Shown piece after piece: positions 23,262 to 34,715 of a stretch of DNA of 64,000 nt. The notes beneath the pieces are model-generated. The model made no database searches. It was not told where the DNA came from and worked only from the letters and a program-made list of their open reading frames with translations. The stretch is from Tiliqua scincoides (Eukaryota > Chordata > Lepidosauria > Squamata > Scincidae). The DNA is taken from positions 5,661,267 to 5,725,266 of the forward strand of contig NC_089823.1 of NCBI RefSeq assembly GCF_035046505.1, read 5' to 3'. Every line of letters starts with the position of its first letter. The first letter of the stretch is position 1. A program made the position numbers and the translations under genes.

Positions 23262-23607
23262 AATAGCCAGAGTGGGTTAGTCTGTGGAACTCTTGTGGAA
23301 CTAGTTAGTGTGTAGTTAGTCTGTGGAAGCCCTTGCCACAGGATGTGGTGCTGGCATCTCACCTAGATGACTTTAAGAGGGTACTGGACAAATTCCTGGA
23401 GGAAAAGTCCATCATGGGTTACAAGCTAGGATGGGTATGTGCCACCTCTTGGTTTTAGGTTATGCCAGATGCAAGGGAGTGGCAACAGGGTGCAGGTCCC
23501 TTGTCTTGTGTGCTCCCTGAGGCATCTGGTGGCCACTGTGAGATACAGGAAGCTGGACTAGGTGGGCCTTTGGCCTGATCCAGTGGGGCTCTTCTTATGT
23601 TCTTATG
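23262..23607 (+). mobile_element. CR1 LINE 3' end
   Basis: Contains 'cccttgccacaggatgtggt', 'ggaggaaaagtccatcatgg' and the end 'gtggggctcttcttatgttc'. A short doublet 'gttagtctgtggaa' sits at its left edge. Confidence 0.9.
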
Positions 23608-23629
23608 GAAGGGCAACCAAGGCTGGACT

Positions 23630-23747
23630 CAATGGCGTAGCTAGAGGGGGGTCAAAGCACTAAATTTTGCAGGGCGGGGTCCCTTTGCACGCTGCAGTGA
23701 GGCTTCCTGCAAAACTGAGTGCTTTGCAACTCCCACTGGCTGGGCTT
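23630..23747. mobile_element. Short hAT-type element, 'CAGTGGCGTAGCTAG' family, diverged
   Basis: The left arm caatggcgtagctagagggg and internal 'gcagtgaggcttcctgcaaa' are clear; the right arm is worn. Confidence 0.65.
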
Positions 23748-24065
23748 ACTTGGAAGTAAGCTCCACGGAGCTCAATGGGGCACCCTTCCCAGGCAACGTG
23801 CATCAGAGCCTCAGGCTGCAGGTCCGCAGATTTTCTTTGTGCAAAGTGCAACCATCCCAAAGTGCTCTCCCAGCACTTGATCCCACTCCTTCCTATGATC
23901 TTACAGTAGGGGTAGAAGCTCTTTTCTGCTTGGTTTGAGGGCTTCTCTCTTTTGCTCCAATTTCCGCCCCCCATGTCCATCAGGCTTCCCCCAAGGCACC
24001 AACTATAACCAAGCTCTGCCATTTCTGCCTCTGCCAGGCTTCATCCTTGCCCATCAAGCTCCACC

Positions 24066-24314
24066 CAGTAGCATAGCTAGAGGGAGTGCAAAGCACTAAG
24101 TTTTGCAGGTGCCTGAATGTGCCGTGCAAGCAGCTCCTCCCCCATTTGGAGCCATTCCGAGCTGCTGGAGTAATTCCGGGCCGCTAGGCATTCACCTCTG
24201 TTTTGTTCTAGTGGCCTGGAATGGCTCCAAAGAGGAGGGTGAGGGGCCGCTTGGATGGTGTAGTGAGGCTCCTGCAAAACTTAGTGCTTTGCACCCCCTC
24301 TCGCTACACTTCTG
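24066..24314. mobile_element. Short hAT-type element, 'CAGTGGCGTAGCTAG' family
   Basis: Arms read cagtagcatagctagaggga and, at the right, 'gcaccccctctcgctacact' with final tctg. The flanking 8-bp duplication gctccacc is exact at 24058-24065 and 24315-24322, which supports hAT mobilisation. It ends 162 bases before MAP6 exon 2. Confidence 0.88.
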
Positions 24315-24476
24315 GCTCCACCCCAACCTATGAAGCACCTCCCTGTAGCTCCCAGACTCTTCCCACAGCAGTGGACCTGGTAACAATTCCTTGTTCAATG
24401 CCGTTGAAAAGGCAACTGCTTGTGAGGTCTTCTTGCCTTGCTTTTCTGCTTCTCACAAATCCTTCCCTCCCTCCAG

Positions 24477-24690
24477 AAATGAGTTTCGACCATGGACAGA
24501 TATCAAGCCGGTGAAGGCCATGAAAGCCAAGTACCAGTACAAGCCTCCAGAGGAGAAGATGCTTCACGAAACTAGCTACAATGCCCAGTTTACTGCCGAG
24601 GGTGCTAAGCCTGGCCCATCAGACAACAAATTCCTCGAGCGAAGGAGAATACGCAGTCTCTACAGCGAGCCCTACAAGGAATCTCCAAAG
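24477..24690 (+). CDS. MAP6: MAP6 exon 2 (microtubule-associated protein 6, STOP)
   Basis: This exon encodes 71 whole codons plus the last base of a split codon. It opens NEFRPWTDIKPVKAMKAKYQ and ends RRIRSLYSEPYKESPK, close to human MAP6, where I recall RNEFRAWTDIKPVKPIKAK and RRRIRSLYSEPFKEPPK. MAP6 binds and stabilises microtubules against cold and drugs. The YxxEFRAWT phrase belongs to its Mn-type microtubule and calmodulin binding modules. The acceptor is a pyrimidine run ending ctccctccag at 24476, and the donor is aag|gtaagg at 24690/24691. The entry phase is 2, completing an AG|A arginine, and the exit phase is 0. Exon 1, which carries the palmitoylated N-terminus, is not found in the 24 kb upstream. 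Confidence 0.96.
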
Positions 24691-25084
24691 GTAAGGAAGA
24701 GGGAAGATGGGCAGCGCAGTCTGTGTTAGGCACAGGGCCCATTGAAACACACAACGCAGTCGGTGCAATGCAACTAATTCATGCTCTTGCACAACTCCCA
24801 CTCCTTCCAGTGGTGTTTGGGCAGGAGATGCTCCCTATGGATTGCTTATGTAGGTGATGTAAATACAGCCCCAGGGGGTCCACTACAAGTCACAGATTAT
24901 TAACTGTTTTCTCTCTGTCCTCTAAGGAAAAGTTGGGCAGTTACAGGGTTAGAAAGAACTGATAGATCTGCATATCCTGTCCATTTTCCATCCTGTTGAT
25001 CAGCCAGTTCAGCAGTCCTTACCTTCCCCTATAGATCCACAATTTGTTTTCATTCTTCTAGTGTCCCACTCTCCCTCCTTAACC

Positions 25085-25466
25085 CCAGAACCAGGGGACA
25101 TCCACTAAAATTGAGTGTTGGGAGGGTTAGAACAGACATGAGAAAATATTTCTTTAGCCAGCTTGTAATTAATCTGTGGAACTCCTTGCTACAGGATGCG
25201 GTGATGGTGTCTGACCTAGATGCCTTTAAAAGGGGATTGGACAGATTTATAGAAGAAAAGTCCATCACAGGTTATAAGCCGTGATGGGTATGTGCAACCT
25301 CCTGGTTTTAGGCTGCCTCAGAACGCCAGGTGCAAGGGAAGTGCAACGGGATATGAATATCTTGTTGTCTTATGTACTCCCTGAGGCATCTAGTGGGCCA
25401 CTGTGACATACAGGAAGCTAGACTAGATGTTCTTTGCCCTGATCCAGTGGGGCTCTTCTTATGTTC
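25085..25466 (+). mobile_element. CR1 LINE 3' part in MAP6 intron 2
   Basis: Starts 'agaaccaggggacatccact', continues through 'actaaaattgagtgttggga' and ends 'tggggctcttcttatgttcc'. It lies in the same orientation as MAP6. Confidence 0.9.
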
Positions 25467-25552
25467 CTTCCTCAGCCGTAGCCAGGCATTGTGTTCTATC
25501 TATCAAGCTGGCTGCTGATGCAGAAGTCACCAAGACAATGTACATCTGGCCT

Positions 25553-25698
25553 GCAGGTTATATCCAGATAAGTGCATCTGTCTGATCTCAGAAGCTAAGC
25601 AGCATCAGGCCTGGTTAGTACTTGGATGGGAGACTGCTTGGGAATACCATATGGTATAGGCTTATACCATAGTCTTTCAAGACTGAAGGTTGCCAACC
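25553..25698 (+). mobile_element. 5S rRNA-derived SINE, diverged
   Basis: The 5S part reads 'tctgatctcagaagctaagc' and 'ggttagtacttggatgggag', which are the internal control region of 5S rRNA. It continues into 'ccatagtctttcaagactga' and 'aggttgccaacc', the tail shared with the C2HC-finger LINE. Confidence 0.92.
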
Positions 25699-26223
25699 AT
25701 TTTTTTTCAGAGCTCACCAAAACCACAGTGTGTGTGGGGGCTTCTTTTTGGTAGGGTTGGTCCCCTTCTGATCTGGAGGTAATCGAGAATAAGCAGATTA
25801 ATTTCCTAGATATCCCAGAAGACTCGTGTTCCATGGTCTCTGGCTTTGTTTCGGACAGGCTGTACATGTGTGACTGTGTCTGGGACCAACTTCCTTGTTG
25901 AATTCTCAATCATACGTGGAGTCCTGTCAGGTACAGGTGTCCTCTAGTATCCATGGGGGATATGTTCCTGCCCCCCGTGGATACCGGAAACCCTGGATAA
26001 GGGTGAACCCTATTTCAGCAGTTTCACACACACACGTGCAGAAGCTTTAAGAACTGGCTGTTGACCATATTGCTCAGTTAAGGACTGCAGACATGATGCC
26101 TGATACATGAGACCCTTCCCCTCCCGGTGCAATTCCTCTCTAAACACCCTTCTTCCCACCTCTCCTTGCGTGTTGTATGTATTTTCTCTTTGTGTCGGTG
26201 GCTTGTCGGTTGCACCTGTCCAG

Positions 26224-26423
26224 GTGGAGAAGCCTCGCCCACAGCCTCCAAAACCAAAAAAGACGACCACAAGCCATAAACCACTGAAAAAGGCCAAAGA
26301 TAAACAGATGGTGTCCAGCCGGGCGGCCAAGAAAAAGAACGCCGAGGCCTCCAGCGGACCCAGCGCTGACGCGGACAAGGAGAAAAAGAAAGAGATGAAC
26401 AATAAGTTGGCAGAAGCGAAAGA
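26224..26423 (+). CDS. MAP6: MAP6 exon 3
   Basis: The exon encodes 66 codons plus two bases (GA). It begins VEKPRPQPPKPKKTTTSHKP and ends KEMNNKLAEAK, matching human MAP6, where I recall VEKPSVQSSKPKKTSASHKP and KEMNNKLAEAKE. It is rich in lysine and serine and has no folded domain; such basic stretches fit contact with acidic tubulin surfaces. The donor is aaaga|gtaaat at 26423/26424. If the site is not used, reading through gives an immediate stop at 26425-26427 after the glutamate, so intron retention would yield a form ending at AKE. A (CT)n run begins 23 bases past the donor. Confidence 0.95.
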
Positions 26424-26445
26424 GTAAATGACACTGCACTTCCTT

Positions 26446-26446
<1 letters not shown>

Positions 26447-26507
<61 letters not shown>
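26447..26507. repeat. (CT)n microsatellite plus T-run
   Basis: About 30 CT units followed by a run of 14 Ts at 26510-26523. It begins 23 bases inside MAP6 intron 3. In RNA it is a long pyrimidine tract of the kind bound by PTB-type proteins. Confidence 0.95.
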
Positions 26508-26510
<3 letters not shown>

Positions 26511-26523
26511 TTTTTTTTTTTTT

Positions 26524-28001
26524 AAATAAAGGCCACAAAATTAATTAGAGGCTCCTAATCTGCTTGTGTTCCGATTCTATTAGGAGCTTTTAATGTTTGA
26601 TTTCCAAGAAGGATTAGAAAGCCTCATTTCAGGGTTTGGACTGCAAGGCAAAGAAATGGGAAGCCAGGCAGGAAAGGCACAGTGGATTAGAGGAGTTTTC
26701 AATTAGTGCATGTGAGGAGCTGAGGAAACCCTTGGAGACCAAGTTGAAGGTGCTGCGGAAGAGGGCTGGTGCCCTCTGGGGGGTGCGCTCATCCCTCATT
26801 CACCTCTGGTAAAACAGGTCGGGTTGGTTTTGGTGTCGTTCCAACAACCTGCAAGACCTGTTCATTCAGAGGCACCAGTGGGGGGAAAGAAACACACCAT
26901 CCGTCAAGGAAGCAACAGCTCTCTAGAACTCCAGAAACAATTCTGTGGGTCTTCAGGCTGTCAGCCCTCTTTTCATCTCCCCTTCCAAAAGTTTACTGAC
27001 TTGCTGAAGGGGGAGCAGGAACACCCTCGACCCTCACTGGCCTCCCCAGCCTTGGTATATTCAGCAGAAACAAGAATGGGTTTGCTCATGTTTGGAGCAC
27101 TGATTGCACAGGGCTCCAATTCATGTGGAACAGCCCGAGTCTCCTTGCAGCTTCTGCTGGAGGCATGGAGGTGGAGTGGATCACTGCTGTTCCCCGTCTA
27201 TGCTTTTGGTCAGTGCATGGAAGGAATGGTGAAAACAGGGCAATTGTCCTTCTTACATCTTTCCCAGTGGAGTTCTGATAAAGGAAAAGCTCCCATTCAA
27301 GCCACTCAGAAAGTTTGCAGCCCAATCCACCACAGCTTCCCACAGGGCAATGCAGTGGTGCCAGTGTGGCATCCACTATATCCCACAGGGGGTTTTGGCG
27401 CATTGAGACATGTTTTGGCATGACGTAGCTGGGATAAGCCCCGCTGCCACCATGGGTCAACTTGGACCTGCGCCAGTAATATCGCTGGCGCAAGTCTCAG
27501 ATTGGACCCATGGCGGGGGTTAGGATTTGGCAGGTACTGTCTCCATCAAACCCACCCCCTTCCCGCGCCAAATCCGACTCCCCACACCATCTCCTCCTTG
27601 TTCCACCCCCTCCTCTGCCCCACTTTGTGGCCTTGCCCGCACTAGTGGGTTCCTCAGTCTGTTGTTGCACCGACTCAGTCTCTTTCAGTGGCAGCCAGGC
27701 TGTGCACTCTAGTGGTGTCATGTTTGCCACAGCCGCAGAGCACATCATTGCTGGTGGAGTGCACATTCCACTGGCATAGCACGCCCTTCAGTTTGGGCCA
27801 TGACTTAATTACCGATCCTTACAATAAGTATCTTGCAACATCAGACCTGTCCTTCGTCACATCATCTTAAATCTTGAGCTTGTGCAGTCCAAATAATGAA
27901 ACAATTTTACATTTAGACTCTTGTGAGGAAGGAGGGCTGCCTGTGGCGTCTAAGCGCTTTCTAACCAATCAAAAAGACTCAAAGCTAGCCCCTTTGAAAC
28001 C
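26524..28001. other. MAP6 intron 3, non-coding
   Basis: The longest open frame (26824-27423, 199 codons) lacks any family likeness and overlaps a long frame on the other strand, so I take it as chance. No repeat ends were firmly recognised. Confidence 0.5.
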
Positions 28002-28232
28002 CACTGGTGTAGCTAGAGGGGGTGCCCAGCACTAAGTTTTGCAGGGAACCTCACTACGGCATGCAAGCGGCCCCTTCTCTTCAGAGCCATTCTGAGCCAC
28101 AAGAGCAAAATGGAGGCTTCAGTTTTACTCTCGAGGCCTGGAATGGCTCAGGAGGGGAGGGGCCGCTTGCACGCCACAGTGAGGCTCCCTGCAAAACTTA
28201 GTGCTTTTCACCCCCCTCTAGCTATGCCACTG
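28002..28232. mobile_element. Short hAT-type element, 'CAGTGGCGTAGCTAG' family
   Basis: Arms are cactggtgtagctagagggg and 'cccccctctagctatgccac' plus tg. The interior is nearly palindromic, with 'gagccattctgagcc' facing 'ggcctggaatggctc'. The 8-bp flanks ttgaaacc and ctgtaacc agree at 5 of 8 positions. Confidence 0.82.
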
Positions 28233-30882
28233 CTGTAACCATTTGAGTTAGGAATTGATCCATTATCTGTGACCTGCTTTGCATGCCAAACTAGGAGTAA
28301 CAGCAAATGCGTGGAGGTCTAATACCTCAGCCCTTCCTTCTTCTCCCTAATGTTGCACAGAACTGACCTTACGTTGGGGTGATATAACATTCTAAATTGT
28401 CCCTCTCCATTGGCCACCAGTGATATGGCACCTAGATCAGGAATCCAATCAGTTGTTCTAAGACAAGTTCTGCCAAACATTCTGGTGAGGAAGAGGAGCA
28501 GCTCATGATGCAGCCGCTGTTTTCAGAAGCAGTCACTGACATTGATCATGCATGACACAGGGATCTGACGAGCCCAAGAGGCCCAAGGACATGATGGTGT
28601 CACATGTGAGCTGCACCATAAGTAATCTGAAATTAGGGAAAGGCTTGCTAGAACTGAGCTAGGTAAATTCTGGTCAAGGCTTGTGTTGAAGTCGGCGTCT
28701 GTGGACAGCCAAGGCCTGCTGCTAGTCACTGAGCTGCCTTACGCAACAACAGCCGCACAACCCTCTGAGCCGAAAGTGCTGTGCCATTACCACATCCTCC
28801 AGGCTGTTCCAGCCACAAATAAGGGCTGCTTCTCAAAGGCCCCTGAAGCATGCTCCCATGTGCAGATAGAACAGCTGGGAGGAGAGGTGGGGGGGCCATG
28901 TCACCTTCCCCTTCCCATGTTCAAGTGGGAGCTGTCCTCGAGCCAGACTGGGGGGGCACTCTCATAGGAGGGGGCACTTCAATGAGGATTCCCTCAAGCC
29001 TGGAGCCAGCATTCGTTCTGATAAGCCCACTTAGAGCCATCTCAGCATCCTGCCCCATGTTTTTGATCCTGAAAATCAAAAAGGTGTAGTCTGATTTTTC
29101 TGGCTCCTTCACAATGCCTTTGAGGTCACCACCACCAGGAAAAAAGCTTTAGCAGATTACCCTGGGCAGTTTAAGGAGAAGCTGGCGTGATGTTTGATTG
29201 CTTTGTAGCCCAATTTCTTTTTGAAATAACAACAGAGAGAGCGACAATGAGGGATCAGGAGGCCAGCTTTCCAGGGCCTTGTTGCTAGGGAGATGTTTGA
29301 GTCCCTAACTCTTTTATTTTGCATTTTTTGGTTCTAGCGTGACGAAATTTTCAGAATGCAAATGCTCGTTTTGGAGATAGTTTCAAAAAAAAAATGCAGA
29401 AATATTGTTTGCCAAGTTAGGAGAACATATCTAAAGACTAGGGAAAGCTGTATGATATGTGGGTAGCAGATTTTGTTGGGCTGACTAGTGAATGGAATGC
29501 AAAAAAAAAAAAAATCATAGTGTACTATGTGTGGTGTGTTCCTATATGGCTTGTACCTGAAAGCTTTTGACTATAAGTATGTGTAATGAATTCTTCTGTG
29601 GTGTGTTTCCAAGCATAGCTGTATTAGAACTGTAGAGTATGAAGTGTAGCTGGGATTGTCTGTATGCAGAGGGGAGGGGGAATCAAGGGGCACCTGCCTT
29701 GTCAAGAAATTGTTGAAGAAATGCTTTGGAGATATTCAGGAATACATGTCAGGAAGCAGCAGTGTGGAAATCAAGTGCCACATTTTGTGTTGGTTTCACA
29801 AAGATGCACATGTGCAGCATGGAGAGCTTCTCTGGGTGACCCATAATGCTCATTTGCTGTTTAGAATGTGTGGGGGGAGGGAGAACTCACATGGACATAG
29901 CTTGATTGCATCCGGGAAGAGGTTCATTTGCAAAAAAGGCTGTCACTGCCTCCATCTGAAAGCATCTCATTCAGTACTCAAGGAGATCCAAGTGTCACAG
30001 ATTTGGGCCATGACCCAGAGGGTACACCTGAAATTGTGGAGGATTTTCTTATTTCCTTCACTGCCCCCACAACCACCACTCACCTGCTCCCCCAACCTTA
30101 AAACATCCCTGGGTCAGATTTTATTTTCAGATATTCAAACACAGCCTCATCAAGAAGTATGGCCCCAAAGCATCCCAGTCCTCCTTAACGAGATCCTCGT
30201 TGCACCAGTTTAGCATTAACACTGGCCCAATTGTGCAAAGGTCCCACACCCAGTGTAAGTGGAAAAGCCTGCTCATTTCCAGTGGTGCTACTGCAAACCT
30301 GGGGTACACAGGCTGATTGGTCACTAGCAGTGAGGCAAGAAGTATCTGTAGATCGGTGCTCTAGCACTTATTTCTACCCCCTCTCTCCACTCTCATATAG
30401 AACAGTAAGCTTTCCTTACTGGGATGGGACAAAGTCAGTGCAAACTGGTGGTTTCTGTGCATTTGGTGCATTGAGCTGGTCTTGTGAATGCTCCAGTCTG
30501 TCTCAGTTACCTCTTACCACATCCTGGGAAACTTCAAGAGAGGCAATTGGAATTGGGGCATTGGATCGCTATGTTCTAGATCTACTCCAGTGCATGTGCA
30601 AGACTGGCTGAACACACCAAAATGGACTGGAGAAATGTGGGTGTAGTTTAATGTTACAGATTGCAAAGGGCCGTGTCAGTGGATCTCACGACTGCAATTT
30701 TATGTGCACGTGTCTGGGAAGTAAGTCCATGGAAACATACATCAGTGATTGGGCTGTTCAAAACGTGTACCTTTAAATACCCTTCTGCCCCCTGCTGCTC
30801 CATGTGGGAACACTCTAGAAAATTGGTTCTCTCTCTTTTTTTTCCCCCTCTTGGATTATATAGGAAGCAACAGACTTGTAGC
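28233..30882. other. MAP6 intron 3, non-coding
   Basis: No exon or repeat was recognised. A 185-codon frame at 29656-30213 has no known domain, no clear splice or promoter context and is probably chance. A-runs are at 29387-29395 and 29501-29514. Confidence 0.45.
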
Positions 30883-31089
30883 CAGTGGTGTAGCTAGAGG
30901 GGGGTGCAAAGCACTTTTTGCAGGTACCTGAAGGCGCTGTGCAAACAGCCCGTCCCCTTTGAAGCCAGGCTTATGCCTCCATTTTGCTCCCACCTCCTGG
31001 ACCGGCTCAGAAGGGGAGGGTTCGCTTGCGCAGTGCATTCAGGTGCCTGCAAAACTTAGTGCTTTGCACCCCCTCTAGCTACGACACTG
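30883..31089. mobile_element. Short hAT-type element, 'CAGTGGCGTAGCTAG' family
   Basis: Arms are cagtggtgtagctagagggg and 'gcaccccctctagctacgac' plus actg. The 8-bp duplication cttgtagc is exact at 30875-30882 and 31090-31097. This is the cleanest proof of 8-bp target duplication for the family in this window. Confidence 0.92.
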
Positions 31090-32345
31090 CTTGTAGCTGC
31101 TTTTTTTCTCATTTCTCTGGTTAACAGCCAAATGTTTCATTTGAGACTGACCTCAAATCACTTGGAAGCTCCTGTGTCAATGACAACATTATTACATTCG
31201 GGGTTTTTTAAATTCAAAATTTCTTCTCAAACAAGATCTTTGTCTTGGCAAACTTGTGTAACACATTTCTTTGCATTCCCTGTACAGTTTACCTACTTGC
31301 TGGCTCCCCTCCATCCTTTCCTTTGGAATATTTTTACGTTTTGTCTGCTTGTCACATTCACTGTACCTCCTTCGTGTACCGTTATTTTACTTCCCCTTTG
31401 AGAGATGGTGCTAAAAGTCCTTTCCATGGCTTGTTTATACACCCCCCACTTGGCTTTGCAAAAGAAATAAATACCACAACCACCCGCTTTGCTTCTCTGC
31501 AGTGTTTCTGTTGGAAAATACTTGATGATCCCCCCACAAAGCCGTCTGTGCTTTTGCCTCTGAGAGGCAGGTCTGCAGTATCTTACTATTTTGTGGCCTG
31601 GGTTTAACCACATACCACAACAAAACATCTTATCTCCTGAACCCATCTCAGAGCACCCTAGTTCTCTCAGCACTGCCTCCAATTTTGCTGTTAGTATAAT
31701 CCCAGCCAAATCAATATCAGTGTGTTGCCTATAGATTGTGATGTGCTTGTCGACTCTGCTTGCTTGAATTAGGGGTCTCTTCCATTTATTTTCTGGACAA
31801 TGATAAATAAATGCTGGACAAAACACCCACCTCTTTGATCTCCTTTTTGTTTCTGAGTAAGTCAAGGGCATGCTCCTTCCGAGAGTACATCCCACAAGAG
31901 GCCCCAAGTTTCACATGGCAGAACAAAATAACAAGGAAAGAATGGAATGGTTGGTTCTCTATAGCCTGCTGTTTTAATGTGCTGCGCAGTCTTCAGCAAG
32001 TCCCATTTAGTTCAAGGTGGCTGATTTTTTAGACATGAGAATGCCAAGGATTTGCAGAGCTGGCACAACAGAGCAAGGAAGACACCACCATGGACCAGAT
32101 TTGTTTGTCCCTATGGGTTTTAATTAGGGCTGCCACTTTTAATCACTGGAATCAGTAGATCAGTCAACTGAAGCTTCACATTGCTACATCAAAGATAACA
32201 TATTTCATTGGAGGGGCTGCATTTTCATTTTTTTAACCTATTTTGGTTCTAGTATGTCCTTTTGTTGGGGCAAAGAACACAAAATGATACTGGTGGTCTT
32301 TCCATCTATAGCAGAGAGAGGTAGCTTCCATCTCAGGGTCTAGTC
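31090..32345. other. MAP6 intron 3, non-coding
   Basis: A 204-codon minus frame at 31907-31293 shows no family likeness and is treated as chance. No mobile element end was recognised. Confidence 0.4.
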
Positions 32346-32539
32346 CAGCAATTTTCAACCAGTGTGCCATGAATGGTCCCCAGGTGTGCAATGGGAGTTT
32401 GGGGGAGGGTAATTTATTAGTGGGGCTATTGGGCCCCCCATTAGTAGCATGGTGTGCCTTGTCAATTGTAAAAGAACTGATGGTCTGCCTTGACAATTTT
32501 GTCAGTGTACCATGAGATGAAAATGGTTGAAAATAGTTG
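32346..32539. mobile_element. Short hAT-type element, 'TTTCAACCAGTGTGCCA' family
   Basis: Ends read cagcaattttcaaccagtgt and 'aaatggttgaaaatagttg', which are inverted. The 8-bp flanks gtctagtc and gtcttggc agree at 6 of 8 positions. Related copies are at 32868, 36805, 45272 and 61594. Confidence 0.75.
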
Positions 32540-32745
32540 GTCTTGGCTATCTGATCATACTTGGGTGGGAGTCCTCCTAGAGGCCCTGAGCACACAACAT
32601 CTAACTTGCGTCGTGGAAAAGACAGGATTTAAATGTAATTACATGGTTTTGATTTAGTTTCGGAGCATCAGAAAAAGCCATTCTAGCCTCCCTGTGAGGT
32701 AGAACCCACAGCATCTCACCTGCTTAATTGGGTTCATATAAAAGA

Positions 32746-32764
32746 ACACACACACACACACACA
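32746..32764. repeat. (CA)n microsatellite
   Basis: About ten CA units after 'aaaagaacac'. Confidence 0.8.
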
Positions 32765-32867
32765 CTTTTTCATTTGTGCTTTTATGCTACCCAAGATGGG
32801 TGCTCAAAGTGACATTCAGTGAAATTAAATGATCAAATTCACATTTACAATTAAATAAAAAAAATTG

Positions 32868-33117
32868 CTGAAAAACACTTCCAGGTTCTGTGGCTTTGTT
32901 TTTAGACAACTGCCTGTAGTGACAAATTGTCTGAATTGTCCAGCTGAACAGATGGGGAAATGAGGGACAGACAATTCATTACTACAGACAGTCGCCCAAG
33001 AAACAGAGCTGCAGAGCCTGGAAGAGTTTCCCAGAAGTGACATCACAAGAGGTGAAGACCATAGAGAAGACCATAGAGGTCAGTGTGCCAGGAGAAGAGA
33101 AATGTTGAAAATTGCTC
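32868..33117. mobile_element. hAT-type element, 'TTTCAACCAGTGTGCCA' family, one end worn
   Basis: Contains the paired blocks 'ttccaggttctgtggctttg' and 'agcctggaagagtttcccag', then 'gaagaccatagagaagacca'. It ends 'aatgttgaaaattgctctct'. The left terminus is worn. Confidence 0.65.
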
Positions 33118-34616
33118 TCTTAGATTCGAACGAGCTAGATCCAGCTCCAACACTAAGCAGGTGACGTACCCCACCAAAGGCAGCGGATTTCAGGGTACTT
33201 GCCTTCTGTAAATAGAACACAGTGTCTGGTCTATAGTGGATGATGGGGGGGGTAGATAGTTCCGCTAGATTTTAGAAGGCTGTGTAAATAACTTGGTGGC
33301 ACTGGAGTTCCCCCTTCCTGGATTTATGCTGGACTTCCAGGACCGCTCCAGGCCCTGCAGTGGTCTGGTGCTTTTGTCCTCCACCATACCACTTCACACG
33401 GTCCACCTGTTTGAAGTACCACTGGAAGTAAATTGTGATGACATCATTGCCAGTTACTTCTGGGCTGGGAGGCCTGATAAGACACAACAAACGCCGGTAA
33501 GAGGCTCAGGGTGGAAGGGAGGGCGTTTTCAAGCACGGAAAAGCCTGCTTTGGGGGCTCCTACCGCTGTCTGTTGTGTCACGTTCCTGGTCTTGCTGCTG
33601 GGCAGCAGGTGTCCAAGGGTCCTGTGATACTACCAAGCACCAGTAGCACTGGTGGTACTGGTAGCACTGGTTGAGAAACACTGGTCTAGATCTCACTGCA
33701 CATTTGCAGGGTCCTGACACTCTAGACCTGCACAATGATGACACTGACACAGACAAAGCATATGCTCTTTCCCACAGGTATGGCAAAGATTCATCATTCA
33801 TTAAGGGTTGTTTTTTTTTCCAGGACCCAACAGTATTGTCATGAGTAGGTTCCATTCTAGTATGCCCTGAAAGACTCTCTCAGACAGTCCAGACAACCCA
33901 TTCACATTCCATTAATTATCTGGGGTTTCTCCCCAGGGCCCCCAGCAATCTGGTGCCAGCTCTGTAGAAGTCATTATTTAATAAAGCATAAATGTGGATC
34001 TGTCAATATACAAATACCAATAAGATCCCATTTACACATTATGTTTTCAAGGGTGAGCACCTAATAATAAAACACTGTAAATGTACACGTGAAAACGTAC
34101 AGTATGAACCAACTACTGGGACGGACTTGTGTGTATATTACTTAAAATATTTATATGCCCTTTTCCAACACACATTTACAAAGTGCTTAACATAACCAAA
34201 TAAAGCCACATATCCCCAGTGAGCCAAATTAATATGAAAATGACACAGGCTTGTCCAGCTGTACCAAGGGTAGCTGAACTGCCATTAATTCACAACCATG
34301 TAATACGTATGAATATTTCAAGTTTTGCTTTGGAAACTGCCCTTTAGGGATACTTTAATAAAATAATGATAATAAGAAGGCCAAAATTGGAAATAGTCAA
34401 AATTAAGTCCACTGAGTTTATTGTGGTTAACTCAACCCTGTGTTGGACTGTGGCCGCCATATATATATTTTACAGTTTGATATGTTACACAACACTTTGC
34501 TAAATTCAGTTCTTTTCCACCTTGTTTCTCTAAGACTCAGCTCATTTGGGAAACTAAACTTTAGTTTTCGCAAGCCGATGTAGGACTTTCCACTATCCTG
34601 CCCCCCCCCCCAGATT
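33118..34616. other. MAP6 intron 3, non-coding
   Basis: Near 33630-33675 there is a short repeat of 'agcactggtggtactggtag'. A LINE-tail-like phrase, 'tatttatatgcccttttcca', is at 34149-34168. No exon was recognised. Confidence 0.4.
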
Positions 34617-34715
34617 ACTCAGAGCACAAGCCTATCTATGCATGTCTACTCAGACGTCCCATTGTGCCAAATGAGGCTTACTCCCAGGAAAGTGTGAATA
34701 GGATTGCAGCCTTAC
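34617..34715. repeat. Self-complementary 80-90 bp dispersed repeat
   Basis: Holds 'catgtctactcagacgtccc' and 'cttactcccaggaaagtgtg', ending 'aggattgcagcc'. Confidence 0.7.

Larger units (their letters stand above)
24691..26223 (+). other. MAP6: MAP6 intron 2
   Basis: The intron runs from gtaagg to gcacctgtccag and is about 1.5 kb. It holds a CR1 tail and a 5S-derived SINE. Frames inside it on either strand are remnants of those repeats or chance. Confidence 0.9.

Noticed and set aside
1-24476. MAP6 exon 1
   Set aside because: I looked for the MAWPC N-terminus and the GC-rich first exon on both strands and saw neither; it is probably left of the window.
26824-27423. A 199-codon open frame in MAP6 intron 3
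   Set aside because: No domain, no splice or start context, and an overlapping long frame on the other strand; it looks like chance in a GC-richer stretch.
29656-30213. A 185-codon plus-strand frame
   Set aside because: Cysteine and histidine content hinted at a zinc protein, but spacing is irregular and no family is recognisable; it lies within the MAP6 intron.
31293-31907. A 204-codon minus-strand frame
   Set aside because: No domain or conserved wording and no exon signals; treated as chance.
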